From Myxococcales bacterium (GTDB lineage: Bacteria > Myxococcota_A > Polyangia > Polyangiales > Polyangiaceae): 64,000 nucleotides of DNA. The stretch is taken from the NCBI GenBank assembly GCA_016712525.1, contig JADJQX010000007.1, forward strand, positions 930,001-994,000, written 5' to 3'. Position 1 is the stretch's first letter, and each line of letters opens with the position of its first letter. Of the stretch, positions 43,190-51,658 are shown piece after piece. A program made the position numbers and the translations under genes. The notes under the pieces were generated by a model, which had not been told where the DNA came from, made no database searches, and was given only the letters and a program-made list of their open reading frames with translations.

Positions 43190-44656
43190 GTGCGTTCTTG
43201 GGCCCTCCGCGTCGCGTTCGCCCTAGGTCTCTCGGCCGCCCTGGTCGAGGGGCGTGTGTTCGCGGCCGACGCGCCGTCCACGCCGCCGCCCACGATTTCC
43301 ACGCCACCGAAGGACGAGGGCGAAGGGATCGTGGTGCGCCGCGCCGTGCGCCGGTACTCGCTCTCCGAGTGCCTCGCCCTCGCCGATCGCAACCACCCGA
43401 ACCTCTGGGCCGCGAGGGCGCGCCTGTCGGTCGTCCACGCGCAGCTCGACGAGGCCAAGTGGGCGCCCTTTTTCCAGGGCTGGAGCGCGAACGCGACGAT
43501 CGGCGTCATCCCCCCGCTGGGTGGAACGCCCTACTACGGGGCCACCCCCTCGATCCTCCTGAACCCGAACCTCAACACGTCGTTCGGGCCATTTTTCCAG
43601 TTCTCCGTGAACGGCGGCGTCCCGCTCTACACCTTCGGCAAGATCACGGGGTACATCCACGCGGCCGAAGCCCAGATCCGCATGAACGAGTGGGATCTGG
43701 AGAAGCTTCGGCAGCAAGTGCGCATGGACGTGCGGCGTGCATACTTCACGCTCCTCTTCGCGCGCGACGCGCTCTACGTGGCGGACGAGGCCCTGAAGGG
43801 CATCGACAAGGGCCTCACCAAGATCAACGATCACCTCGCGAAATCCGACGGCGGCTACGACGAGGTCGACCGGCTGAGGCTCCAGTTCTACCGGGACGAG
43901 CTCGTCGCGCGCACGGGCGACGCCCACCGCGGCGAGGACGTCGCGCTCGCCGCCCTTCGGTTCCTCACCGGTGTGCAGTCGAGCTTCGACGTGCCCGACG
44001 AGCCCTTGAAGCGCCCCGAAGTGCCCCTTCGCCCGGTCGTGCGCTACCTCGCCGCCGCGCGCGTCCTCCGCCCCGAGGTGAGCTACGCGCGCGCCGGGGT
44101 CGCCGCCCGTAGGGCGCAGGTGGGGCTCGCGGAGGCGCGTTTTTTCCCGGACGTCTACATCGGGGCCAACGCCTCGTACCTGATCGGGCCGAACGCGACC
44201 CAACAGAATACGGCATGGATCCTCGACCCGTTCAATCGGTTTGGCTGGGGGTTGGCCATGGGGGCTCGCTGGAGCCTCGACGTGCTCCCGAACCAAGCGC
44301 GGCTCGTTCAAGCCGAATCTCAGCTCGAAGAGGCTCGCGCGTACGAGCGGCTCGCCCTCGGGGGCATCGGCGTCGAGGTCGAGACCGCCTACGGTGCCGT
44401 GAACGAGGCCAAGGTGCGCGAAGAGGCGTGGGCACGCAACGAGCACCTCGCGAAGGGCTGGCTCACGAGCGTGCGCGACGCCATCGATCTCGGCACGAAG
44501 GACGAGCGCTACCTCATCGAGCCCACGCGCTTCTACATCGGCGCGCGCGTCGCTCACCTGCAAGCGATGATGGACTACAACCTCGCCCTGTCCGAGCTCG
44601 CCCGGGTGTCCGGCCTCGACAGCGTCGCTCCGGACGCGGGCGCGAACGGCGGCTGA
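43190..44656 (+). CDS. TolC-family outer-membrane channel
   Basis: A 488-residue protein with a signal peptide (about 1-25) and the repeated long helices of TolC (LSECLALADRNHPNLWAARARL, YAALRFLTG and similar). Two halves show the family repeat (LRQQVRMDVRRAYFTLLFARDAL; LALGGIGVEVETAYGAVNEAK). Role: trimeric outer-membrane exit duct for a tripartite pump or type I secretion system. No inner-membrane pump or adaptor is next to it. Start GTG 43190 with TAAAGC ending 6 nt before. Confidence 0.85.
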   Translation: MRSWALRVAFALGLSAALVEGRVFAADAPSTPPPTISTPPKDEGEGIVVRRAVRRYSLSECLALADRNHPNLWAARARLSVVHAQLDEAKWAPFFQGWSANATIGVIPPLGGTPYYGATPSILLNPNLNTSFGPFFQFSVNGGVPLYTFGKITGYIHAAEAQIRMNEWDLEKLRQQVRMDVRRAYFTLLFARDALYVADEALKGIDKGLTKINDHLAKSDGGYDEVDRLRLQFYRDELVARTGDAHRGEDVALAALRFLTGVQSSFDVPDEPLKRPEVPLRPVVRYLAAARVLRPEVSYARAGVAARRAQVGLAEARFFPDVYIGANASYLIGPNATQQNTAWILDPFNRFGWGLAMGARWSLDVLPNQARLVQAESQLEEARAYERLALGGIGVEVETAYGAVNEAKVREEAWARNEHLAKGWLTSVRDAIDLGTKDERYLIEPTRFYIGARVAHLQAMMDYNLALSELARVSGLDSVAPDAGANGG

Positions 44657-44659
44657 GAG

Positions 44660-44691
44660 GCGCGACGCGGGCCCGAGGGCGCTCGTCGCGC
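44660..44691. terminator. Hairpin downstream of the TolC gene
   Basis: GCGCGACG (44660-44667) pairs with CGTCGCGC (44684-44691), perfect 8 bp with a 16-nt loop. It lies between convergent TolC and marR. No T-run, so it is a possible terminator or RNA hairpin. Confidence 0.5.
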
Positions 44692-44803
44692 GGGGCGAAC
44701 GGCAAGCGATGATGCGGCGCGCGCCGAAGGCTCGCCGAACGAGGCCCCACGTGGGCGACGGCGACGGGACACTCGAGCGACCCGCCGCGCGTCGACGCGC
44801 GGA

Positions 44804-45229
44804 CTATTCGGCCTCGAGGACCTTGGCGAGGGCCTCGAGGGCCTCGATCACGCGTCCACGTTCGGCGCGGGGGAGCTTGTCGACGAGGGCGCCCAGGGCC
44901 TTCTGCGAGTCGGCCATGACGGCGTCGGCCGTCCGTTTGCCGCGAGGGGTGAGCCGGACGTCCGTCTGGCGACCGTCGCTCGTGCCCTTCTTGCGCGAGA
45001 TGTACCCCTCGCGTTCGAGGCCGGTGAGGTTGCGGCTCGCCGTCGACGGGTCGATACCGAGGAGGGTCGCGAGCGTCGACGTCGACACAGCGCCGCGCTG
45101 GGCGATGAGCTGGAGCGTCTCTGCCTGCTGAGGGGTCACCTCGCCGGCACGGGCGCGCTCGCGCCCCATCTTCCCGAAGCCTCGGGCTACTGCGACCACC
45201 GCTTTTGCGAACCTGTCTTGCTCGGCCAT
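44804..45229 (-). CDS. MarR-family transcriptional regulator
   Basis: A 141-residue winged-helix regulator. Helix-turn-helix: AVSTSTLATLLGIDPSTASRNLTGLEREGYI, with the wing RKKGTSDGRQTDVRLTPRG. Typical roles are control of efflux or stress genes. Candidate target: the convergent TolC-family gene, or the next operon; also its own promoter (see the palindrome upstream of its start). Ligand not predictable. Confidence 0.88.
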   Translation of the reverse strand: MAEQDRFAKAVVAVARGFGKMGRERARAGEVTPQQAETLQLIAQRGAVSTSTLATLLGIDPSTASRNLTGLEREGYISRKKGTSDGRQTDVRLTPRGKRTADAVMADSQKALGALVDKLPRAERGRVIEALEALAKVLEAE

Positions 45230-45241
45230 GTGTGGAGGGCC

Positions 45242-45271
45242 TGTACTCTACAACTTCCGGCCTGGCGTCAA
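45242..45271. promoter_or_regulatory. marR promoter region with small palindrome
   Basis: On the minus strand TTGACG (45271-45266), then a region with the palindrome TGTACTCTACA (45242-45252, plus-strand view), 12 nt before the marR start. The palindrome could be an autoregulatory operator. The rest of the 45230-45540 gap shows nothing else recognisable. Confidence 0.35.
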
Positions 45272-45540
45272 GACCCAAAGCGCGTGAGGCCTCGTTTCGT
45301 CGGCCTTTTCGGCACCTCGTCGCGACGAAAACGCAAGGCACGCGGGCCGAGACCACCGCTCGCGCGTAACCTCTGCGCGCCCGCCGACAGAGCGCCGGGT
45401 GCGCAACGAAATACGCGCTATTTTCCGAAGATTTCCCCACGGGTTCGGTTGCGTGGGCTCGGGTCGCGGACTAACGTTCCGGCGCATTCGAGCCCGCGGG
45501 AAGCCCGCGGTTTTGGCGGACGGCCCCGCACAGAGGAACG

Positions 45541-46194
45541 ATGCAGGCGACCAATCGAGACGAGGTTCGACCCACGACGACGCGGATGTTCGAGAGCGAC
45601 TTCATCGAGCGCTTCTCGCGGATCCACCCGGCCACTCCCTTCGTGTTCTGGCTCCCGGTGCTCGTCTACGTGACCTACCGGAGCTTCACGCTCGTGCCCG
45701 GAGGCGCGGTCGCCGTGGGCCCGTTCGTGGGGCTCGTGGTCTCGGGCGTCGTCTTCTGGACGTTCACCGAGTACGTGCTCCACAGGTACGTCTTCCACTT
45801 CCAGAAGGACACCCCCTGGGGCCGCCGCTTCCACTTCTTGGTGCACGGCGTCCACCACGACTTCCCGGACGACAAGGACCGGCTGGTCATGCCGCTCGGC
45901 GCCAGCATCCCGATGGGCGTCTTCTTCTTCACGCTCTTCTGGGCCACGATGGGCGCGTACGGCACGCCGTTCTTCGTCGGGTTCGGCCTCGGCTACCTCG
46001 CGTACGACGGCACCCACTTCGCGCTCCACCACTTCAAGCTGAACGGCTCGGTCGGCAAGGCCCTCAAGAAGCACCACATGCTTCACCACCACCTCGACCA
46101 CTCGGGCGGCTTCGGCGTCTCGTCGCCGCTCTGGGATTGGGTCTTCCGCACCATGCCGCAGCCGAAGAAACGCGCGTCCGCGAAGCCCTCCTGA
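45541..46194 (+). CDS. Fatty acid hydroxylase superfamily protein (FA2H-like)
   Basis: A 217-residue membrane protein with the His clusters of the diiron sterol-desaturase/fatty acid hydroxylase family: HRYVFH (81-86), HFLVHGVHH (98-106), HFALHH (159-164), KKHHMLHHH (177-184). Four hydrophobic segments flank them (about 32-52, 55-75, 118-140, 143-158). Like FA2H it may add a 2-hydroxyl to a fatty acid or sphingolipid; 2-hydroxy fatty acids are common in myxobacteria (family knowledge). Start ATG 45541, with AGAGGAA upstream. Confidence 0.85.
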   Translation: MQATNRDEVRPTTTRMFESDFIERFSRIHPATPFVFWLPVLVYVTYRSFTLVPGGAVAVGPFVGLVVSGVVFWTFTEYVLHRYVFHFQKDTPWGRRFHFLVHGVHHDFPDDKDRLVMPLGASIPMGVFFFTLFWATMGAYGTPFFVGFGLGYLAYDGTHFALHHFKLNGSVGKALKKHHMLHHHLDHSGGFGVSSPLWDWVFRTMPQPKKRASAKPS

Positions 46195-46281
46195 AGCTTC
46201 CACGACGAATCGCGCCACATGCCTTCGCGGCGTGTGGCGCGCGCTCATTTTGTCGTATGCTCTCGCCCAAGCGAGCCCCCG

Positions 46282-49200
46282 ATGACCGACAAATCCGCGA
46301 CCAAGCCCGAAGAAAAAAAGTCCGAAATCGGAACCGTGCTCGTGTCGCGCTACGAGGTGGTCCGCGAGCTCGGTCGCGGCGGCATGGGCGTCGTCTACCT
46401 CTGCAAGGATCTCGTGACGCTCGAGCGCGTCGCGCTGAAGCGCCTCCGTGCCCCCGAAGAGGCGAAGACGACCCGCGCCGAGGAGAGCTGGTGGTTCCAG
46501 CAAGAGGCTCGCGCTGTCGCCTCGCTCGACCATCCGGCGGTCGTACGCGCGCGTGACTTCGGCACCCTCCACGACGGCTCCCCGTACCTCGTCATGGACG
46601 CGCTCCCCGGGCGCAGCGTGCACGAGTGGATGCACACGACGACCATGCCGTGGTCGGTCATTTGGTCGCTCGTCGACCAGGTGCTCGCGGGCCTCGCGCA
46701 CGCGCACGCGCGAGGCGTGATCCACGGGGATTTGAAGCCCTCCAACGTGATGCTCGACCTCGCGTCCACCGGGAAGGGGCCGCGCGCGTACATCCTCGAT
46801 CTCGGCCTCGCGTGGCTTCGTCGTACCCTCCACGATCCGCGCCTCGACGGGGGCCCGGCGCCGGAGCTCGCGGTGCACTCCGGCGCGGGCACGGTCGGGT
46901 GGGTCGCGCCCGAGCAAATTCGCAAGGCGGCCACGCAGGTCGGCCCCGCGACGGACCTCTACGCGCTCGGCTGCATCATGTACCGCGTCCTCTCCGGCAA
47001 AGAGGTCTTCGAGGGGACCGCTCAGGAGGTGCTTCGCGCCCACAAACGCACCCCCGTTCCGCCCCCTCAGCTCCCCGACGGCGTGCCCGCAGGTGTCGCG
47101 GCGTACGTGCAGAAGCTGCTCGCGAAGCGCCCCTGGCACAGGTTCGAGCTGGCCGCCGATGCGCGCCGCGTGTGGTCGCAGTTCCGCCCGCGCCACGCCG
47201 TTTCCATGGAAGAGACGCTCACGGCGTCGAGCCCGAGCATGCCCCCCGCGGCCCCCTCGTCCGCCTCCCAGTCGTCCGACGTGGGGCGGGTGATCACCGC
47301 CGCTCGCTCGCTCGCCCCGGGCCTCCTCTCGCTGCGCCCGTCGCCGATGGTCGCGCGCGACGAAGAGCGGCGTGAGCTGCTCGACATCGTCGGCTCCGTG
47401 TGTTCGGGGAGCGGGCCGCCTCAGCGCCTCGTCGTTCTCATCGGCGAGGCAGGTGTCGGCAAGAGCCGCCTCGCCGAGTGGATGTGCGAGCAGGTGCATG
47501 AACGTGGGTTCATGTGGCCCCTCCGTGCGCGTTACGGCCGAACGCCGTCCCCGCTCGACGGCCTGACCGGGGCCATCAACCACTATTTTTCCCTGCAGGA
47601 CGCCGATCGCGACACCGTCGAGCAGACGCTCATCGACCGCTGGGAGGTCGAAAAAGACGACGACGACGAGCTCTCCTGGGTCGCCGCCACGGCCGAGTGG
47701 CTCCGTCCCACGCCGCCCGGGCAAGTGCTGCCGGTGGGCCCCTCGGGAAAGCGGTTCGTGCTCGACACCCCCGAGCTCCGCTGGGTGGTCGTGCGCCGCG
47801 TGCTCGAGCGCATCGGCCAAGAGCGACCGATCCTCATATGGTTCGACGACCTCCACCTCACTTCGCAGAACACGTTCGACATGCTCTCGCGCCTGCGAAA
47901 AGAGGCGCCGAAGCTGCGCCTCGTGATGCTGGCGACGGCCCGAAGCGAGTCCCTCGAGACCGACCTCGACACGGCCCTCCGCATGGAGGCGATGCGTGCC
48001 GAGTGGCGAGGGAAGGTGATCGACCTTCGCCCGCTCGGCGCCGACGAGACCCGCTACCTGCTGAAGGCGACACTCCCGCTGGCCGACGAGGCGGTGGTGA
48101 CCGCCACGATGCAGAGCCGAGGCAACCCGCTCTTCGCCCTGCAGCTCGTCCACGCGTGGGCGGGTGGCGGTTACCTCACGCTCGAGAGCGGCCGCTACCG
48201 CGTCCCCGACGAGGCCCTCCGAGGCCGCGCCATCACGACGTCCGAGCTCTGGGACGAGCGGCTCCGGGGCGTGCCCACGGACCTCCGGCTCGCGGCCTAC
48301 GCGGCGGCCGCCCTCGGCGACGACATCCGCGGCGCGGTCCTCAAGGCGCTCGTCGGCGCGCTCGGCATGGACCCTCGCGACGCGCTCGTGGCCCTCACGC
48401 GCGCGCAGATCCTGCTCGCGAGCGGAAACGACCAGTTTCGCTGGGCGCACGCGCTCCTCCAGGAGCACCTGCTCGGCCGGCTGGTCGAGCGCAACGACTC
48501 TCCGGCCATCTTCCGCCTCGCCGCGAACGCGCTCGCGAAGCACCCCGAGGTCGGCTCACGGCGCATCATGAAGCACCGGGTGCGCAACCTCCTCCGCGCG
48601 GGGGACGACGACGTCGCCGCGCAGCTCATGTTCCGCTTCATCGAGGGCGCATGGGCACGAGGTCGCGACACCACGGCGACCTTGAAGGACCTCCAGCTGC
48701 TCGACGGGCGCGTGACCGGCTCCGCCGCCGCCGAGTACGCGTACTGGCGTGCGGAGGCCCTCCGTCACATCGGCAAGCTGGAAGAGGCGCGAGAGCAAGC
48801 CGAGACGGCGCGTCGTGCGTTCGAGCAGGCCGGCGACAAAGCCCGCGAGGCCCACGCGCTCCGTCTGCTCGGCCACTTGGCCTCCGACCAGGGCGCCCCC
48901 GCTCAGGGGCGCATGCAGGTCGCCCTCGCCCTCAGCCGCTTCGAGGAGCTCTCGGACGCACGCGGGTATGCGCAAGCCCTCGTCGTCCTTGGGGAAATCG
49001 ACTACCTCCTCGGCGAGCACGCCCGCGCGCGCTCGGTCTTGGGGGAGGCGAGCGAGCGCTCCGAGGCGGTCGGCGATCACCTCGGTCGGGCGCAATGCAT
49101 CATCCTACTCGCGATGATCGAGACCGCCGTCGGTGGTTTCCGGCGCGCGGGCTCGTTGCTCATGGAGGCGCGCCAAGCGTTCGACGCCATGGGCTACAGG

Positions 49201-49818
49201 CTCGGGCTCGCCCAGTGCGACGTCGTGCTCGGGCACGCCGATCACCGCGGCGGAGAGATGGAGGCGGCGCGCACGCGAACGCTCGCCGCAAGGGCCGCGT
49301 TCCGGGAGCTCCAGAACCCGCGCGGCGAGGCCGCCTGCGAGCGGCTCTTGGCGATGATCGCCATCGACACCGACGTCTTCGACGCCGCGCGAAAACACGC
49401 GAACGCGGCCGCCAAGATCTTCGAACGTCTCCAAGATCCGTGGGGAGATCTCGAGGCCAGGCTGCTCCTCGCGCAGGTCGCCCTCGCCGAGGGCAACGCC
49501 GAAGCCGCGGATCTCATCCGCGAGTGCGAGAAGATCGTCCTCGACGAGGCCGAGCCGCGACAGCACCGGCACCTCACGCTCGCGTGGCTCGCCCAGCGCG
49601 AGGGCAGGTTCGGCGACGCCGCCAGCGAGCTCGATCGTGCGCGCGCGGCTTTTGGCGACAAAACCCGCTGCGGCGATCACACCCCGCAGCTCCTCGTGCG
49701 CTTCTCGCGCATGCGGTGGGACGCGAACGGCGCGGCCAAGGTCTCGGCGTGGCTTCGGCTCATCGACGCCGCGAACCCCGACGACGGCTCGGCGCACATG
49801 CCCATCCTGCCTCGCTGA
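46282..49818 (+). CDS. Ser/Thr kinase fused to AAA ATPase and TPR array
   Basis: 1178 residues. The kinase domain (about 20-300) has the glycine loop ELGRGGMGVVYL, Lys 53, HGD (148-150, in place of HRD) and DLG (173-175, in place of DFG). Residues about 350-800 hold a predicted STAND-like ATPase: Walker A GEAGVGKS (388-395), Walker B ILIWFDD (about 517-523). The C-terminal third is TPR repeats (AEALRHIGKLEEAREQAETARRA and following). Family knowledge: HGD/DLG kinases may be less active or regulatory; STAND-TPR proteins sense signals and oligomerise. No transmembrane helix. The upstream 63 nt of open frame are excluded because the ATG here starts a typical leader. Confidence 0.88.
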   Translation: MTDKSATKPEEKKSEIGTVLVSRYEVVRELGRGGMGVVYLCKDLVTLERVALKRLRAPEEAKTTRAEESWWFQQEARAVASLDHPAVVRARDFGTLHDGSPYLVMDALPGRSVHEWMHTTTMPWSVIWSLVDQVLAGLAHAHARGVIHGDLKPSNVMLDLASTGKGPRAYILDLGLAWLRRTLHDPRLDGGPAPELAVHSGAGTVGWVAPEQIRKAATQVGPATDLYALGCIMYRVLSGKEVFEGTAQEVLRAHKRTPVPPPQLPDGVPAGVAAYVQKLLAKRPWHRFELAADARRVWSQFRPRHAVSMEETLTASSPSMPPAAPSSASQSSDVGRVITAARSLAPGLLSLRPSPMVARDEERRELLDIVGSVCSGSGPPQRLVVLIGEAGVGKSRLAEWMCEQVHERGFMWPLRARYGRTPSPLDGLTGAINHYFSLQDADRDTVEQTLIDRWEVEKDDDDELSWVAATAEWLRPTPPGQVLPVGPSGKRFVLDTPELRWVVVRRVLERIGQERPILIWFDDLHLTSQNTFDMLSRLRKEAPKLRLVMLATARSESLETDLDTALRMEAMRAEWRGKVIDLRPLGADETRYLLKATLPLADEAVVTATMQSRGNPLFALQLVHAWAGGGYLTLESGRYRVPDEALRGRAITTSELWDERLRGVPTDLRLAAYAAAALGDDIRGAVLKALVGALGMDPRDALVALTRAQILLASGNDQFRWAHALLQEHLLGRLVERNDSPAIFRLAANALAKHPEVGSRRIMKHRVRNLLRAGDDDVAAQLMFRFIEGAWARGRDTTATLKDLQLLDGRVTGSAAAEYAYWRAEALRHIGKLEEAREQAETARRAFEQAGDKAREAHALRLLGHLASDQGAPAQGRMQVALALSRFEELSDARGYAQALVVLGEIDYLLGEHARARSVLGEASERSEAVGDHLGRAQCIILLAMIETAVGGFRRAGSLLMEARQAFDAMGYRLGLAQCDVVLGHADHRGGEMEAARTRTLAARAAFRELQNPRGEAACERLLAMIAIDTDVFDAARKHANAAAKIFERLQDPWGDLEARLLLAQVALAEGNAEAADLIRECEKIVLDEAEPRQHRHLTLAWLAQREGRFGDAASELDRARAAFGDKTRCGDHTPQLLVRFSRMRWDANGAAKVSAWLRLIDAANPDDGSAHMPILPR

Positions 49819-49933
49819 GACGGTCGGGTATTCTTCGTAAATTCGATAGGTTACGTGGTTCTTGACCTGGGTCCTGGGCGGGCTCTCCCGAGCCCGCCGT
49901 CTGGCCTCGTGTCGCGCTTCACGCCCGTCGCTG

Positions 49934-49962
49934 TTGCCGTGGGCCGAACCTTCTTGTAGGTT
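49934..49962 (+). promoter_or_regulatory. Candidate promoter of the 38-residue peptide
   Basis: TTGCCG (49934-49939), a 17-nt spacer, TAGGTT (49957-49962), ending 8 nt before the ATG at 49971. With no Shine-Dalgarno, a leaderless or near-leaderless transcript is suggested. Confidence 0.45.
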
Positions 49963-49970
49963 CCCGCGCC

Positions 49971-50087
49971 ATGTCCACGCCGCAAGATCCCCCCGTTCGC
50001 AACAAGCAGAAGAAGCGCCGCACGAAGAAGCTCGCCGCCTGGCGCGCCAAGAAGGCCGAGGCCCAGGCCACGACGCCGTCGAAGTGA
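49971..50087 (+). CDS. Very small basic protein, 38 residues
   Basis: An ATG-initiated 38-residue, Lys/Arg-rich peptide with a central run NKQKKRRTKKLAAWRAKKAE. It is too short for normal gene calling but has a promoter just upstream and an excellent terminator just downstream (50135-50168), so a real transcript unit seems likely. It resembles tiny basic RNA-binding or ribosome-associated proteins by composition only; I do not recognise it. Confidence 0.5.
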   Translation: MSTPQDPPVRNKQKKRRTKKLAAWRAKKAEAQATTPSK

Positions 50088-50134
50088 GGCCGTAAGGCTC
50101 GCTCCGCGGGCCTCGCCCTTCGTGAAAAACGACG

Positions 50135-50168
50135 AACCCCGCGCTCCTTTCGGGCCGCGGGGTTTTGG
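50135..50168 (+). terminator. Rho-independent terminator
   Basis: AACCCCGCG (50135-50143), loop of 12 nt, CGCGGGGTT (50156-50164) followed by TT and then GG. Strong 9-bp stem with T-rich end (TTTT at 50163-50166). It ends the small-peptide transcript. Confidence 0.8.
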
Positions 50169-50212
50169 CGTTTCGAAGGTCGGCGGGGGCGGCCGGGGCG
50201 GCGGGGGGCGGC

Positions 50213-50701
50213 TCAGCCGGGCTCGTCGTCGAGCGCGCCGAGCACCTCGTTGCGGAGGGTCTCGATCTCGTCCCGGAGACCGAGCGTGGTCGCGAGATCG
50301 GCCTCGACCTCTTCCTCTTCGGCGTTGCTCTCGAGGTCCGAGAGCGAGAGGGCGTAGGCGACGCGGTAGGCCGCGCGGCGCGCGTGCGGAGAGAGCGCCT
50401 TGGCGAGGGTCGACAGGCGAAGCGAGCTCTCTTGACCTTCGTTGTTGGCTTCGTAGCGCTCGATGAGCTCCTCGAGCGGCGTGATTTTCCCATCGGCGGT
50501 ACCGAGGAAGGTGGCCTTGAAGCCGCCCTCGTCGCTCGTGCGCTCCGCGAGGGTGTGGGCGAGCCGGCGGATCGTCTTGAGCTCGTCCCGCGAGAAGCTG
50601 CCGTTGGCGACGCCGACGAGGTAGGCGATCTCGAGGATCGCGTCGGACTCGGACGACGTGAAGGTTTCGGTCCCGAGGACCTTGGCGACATCGAAGCTCA
50701 T
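50213..50701 (-). CDS. TerB-like helical protein
   Basis: A 162-residue, all-helical acidic protein. ILEIAYLVGVANGSFSRDELKTIRRLAHTL and a later SDLESNAEEEEVEADLATTLGL are typical of the TerB (tellurite-resistance) family, which have two pseudo-repeated helical halves. Start ATG 50701; a GGAGGT lies about 11 nt upstream. Function unknown in most members; other Ter proteins are absent. Confidence 0.7.
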   Translation of the reverse strand: MSFDVAKVLGTETFTSSESDAILEIAYLVGVANGSFSRDELKTIRRLAHTLAERTSDEGGFKATFLGTADGKITPLEELIERYEANNEGQESSLRLSTLAKALSPHARRAAYRVAYALSLSDLESNAEEEEVEADLATTLGLRDEIETLRNEVLGALDDEPG

Positions 50702-50751
50702 CGCGGGCACCGTACCTCCTCTTTCTTCGGTTGTCGCGGCCCTTCCGTTTC

Positions 50752-50782
50752 TTGTCCCACGAGGTCGCCGCCTGGGTAGAGT
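50752..50782 (+). promoter_or_regulatory. Candidate promoter of the LRR lipoprotein
   Basis: TTGTCC (50752-50757), a 19-nt spacer, TAGAGT (50777-50782), ending 8 nt before the ATG at 50791. Suggests a near-leaderless transcript. Confidence 0.4.
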
Positions 50783-50790
50783 GGCGCCCC

Positions 50791-51603
50791 ATGCGAGCCT
50801 CTTCGATCGCCTGCGTCGTTTTTGGTGCTGCTCTGGCTCTCGCCGCGTGCGACGACCCGAAAAAGGACCCGCCCAAGGGCGCAGCGTCGGCCTCGCCCTC
50901 GGCGTCGGCGCCACCGGCCGTCGCCTCGGCGCCGTCGGCCGCCCCCTCGGCCCCGTCCGAGCCGCCCAAACCGAAGGCCCCCGTCGTGTGCTCGGAGGGC
51001 CCGATGCTCGACACGAAGGACGCGGGGCTCGCCGAGGAGATCCGCCGAAAGCTCGGGAAAAAGCCGGGCGAAGCCGTCAAGGTCTCGGAGCTTGGGACCA
51101 TCCGCTCGCTGAACCTCGTGAAGGCGCCGCAGGCCACCCTCGACTCCTGCGTCTTCCAGAAGACGACGGCCCTGAAGGACCTCTTCCTCGGCCCGAGCGA
51201 CCTCGACGATCTCAGCCCGATAGCGCACCTTACGCGCCTCGAGACGCTGCGTGCGTCGATCAACCACGTGTCGGATCTCAAGCCCCTCGAGAAGCTCGTG
51301 CTGCTCGACAGGCTCGATCTCGGGCGCACCTACGTGCGGGACATCAAGCCCCTCGAGAACCTCGTCAACCTGACGGAGCTCGAGCTCGATGATACCCAAG
51401 TGTCGGATATTTCACCGCTTGCCAAAGCCAAGAAACTCGAGCGGCTGAGCATTCGGCGCACCCTCGTGACCGACGTCTCGCCCCTCAAGGACCTCTTGAA
51501 GCTCAAGTACCTCTACGTCGAGGGCTCCGCCGTGACCGACATCTCGCCCCTCCAGCCCGCGATCGGACGCGGGCTGAAGATCGTCTCCAAGGGCGACAAG
51601 TAG
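50791..51603 (+). CDS. Lipoprotein with leucine-rich repeats
   Basis: A 270-residue lipoprotein. Leader ends LAAC (about Cys 20). A Ser/Pro/Ala linker (25-70) leads to LRRs (about 110-260) of the internalin-like L-x-x-L-x-L type with N-x-V-S-D-L-x-P-L or similar: SDLDDLSPIAHLTRLETL, NHVSDLKPLEKLVLLDRL, TYVRDIKPLENLVNLTEL, TQVSDISPLAKAKKLERL, TLVTDVSPLKDLLKLKYL. Expected to bind proteins at the cell surface. The start is chosen at 50791 over the frame start 50731, which lacks a signal peptide. Confidence 0.82.
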   Translation: MRASSIACVVFGAALALAACDDPKKDPPKGAASASPSASAPPAVASAPSAAPSAPSEPPKPKAPVVCSEGPMLDTKDAGLAEEIRRKLGKKPGEAVKVSELGTIRSLNLVKAPQATLDSCVFQKTTALKDLFLGPSDLDDLSPIAHLTRLETLRASINHVSDLKPLEKLVLLDRLDLGRTYVRDIKPLENLVNLTELELDDTQVSDISPLAKAKKLERLSIRRTLVTDVSPLKDLLKLKYLYVEGSAVTDISPLQPAIGRGLKIVSKGDK

Positions 51604-51616
51604 GCTTTCCGCGCAT

Positions 51617-51651
51617 GCGTCGTCGTCCCGGCGAACCGCGGGCGACGACGC
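51617..51651. terminator. Hairpin between convergent LRR and cytochrome-like genes
   Basis: GCGTCGTCG-T-CCCG (51617-51630) pairs with CGGG-CGACGACGC (51639-51651), with one bulged T. Very stable, no T-run; bidirectional terminator likely. Confidence 0.65.
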
Positions 51652-51658
51652 GCGTGAC

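Noticed and set aside
45418..48543. A 1041-codon open frame on the minus strand opposite the fatty-acid hydroxylase and kinase-ATPase genes
   Set aside because: Same reason: low-complexity translation, and the sense strand codes for recognisable domains.
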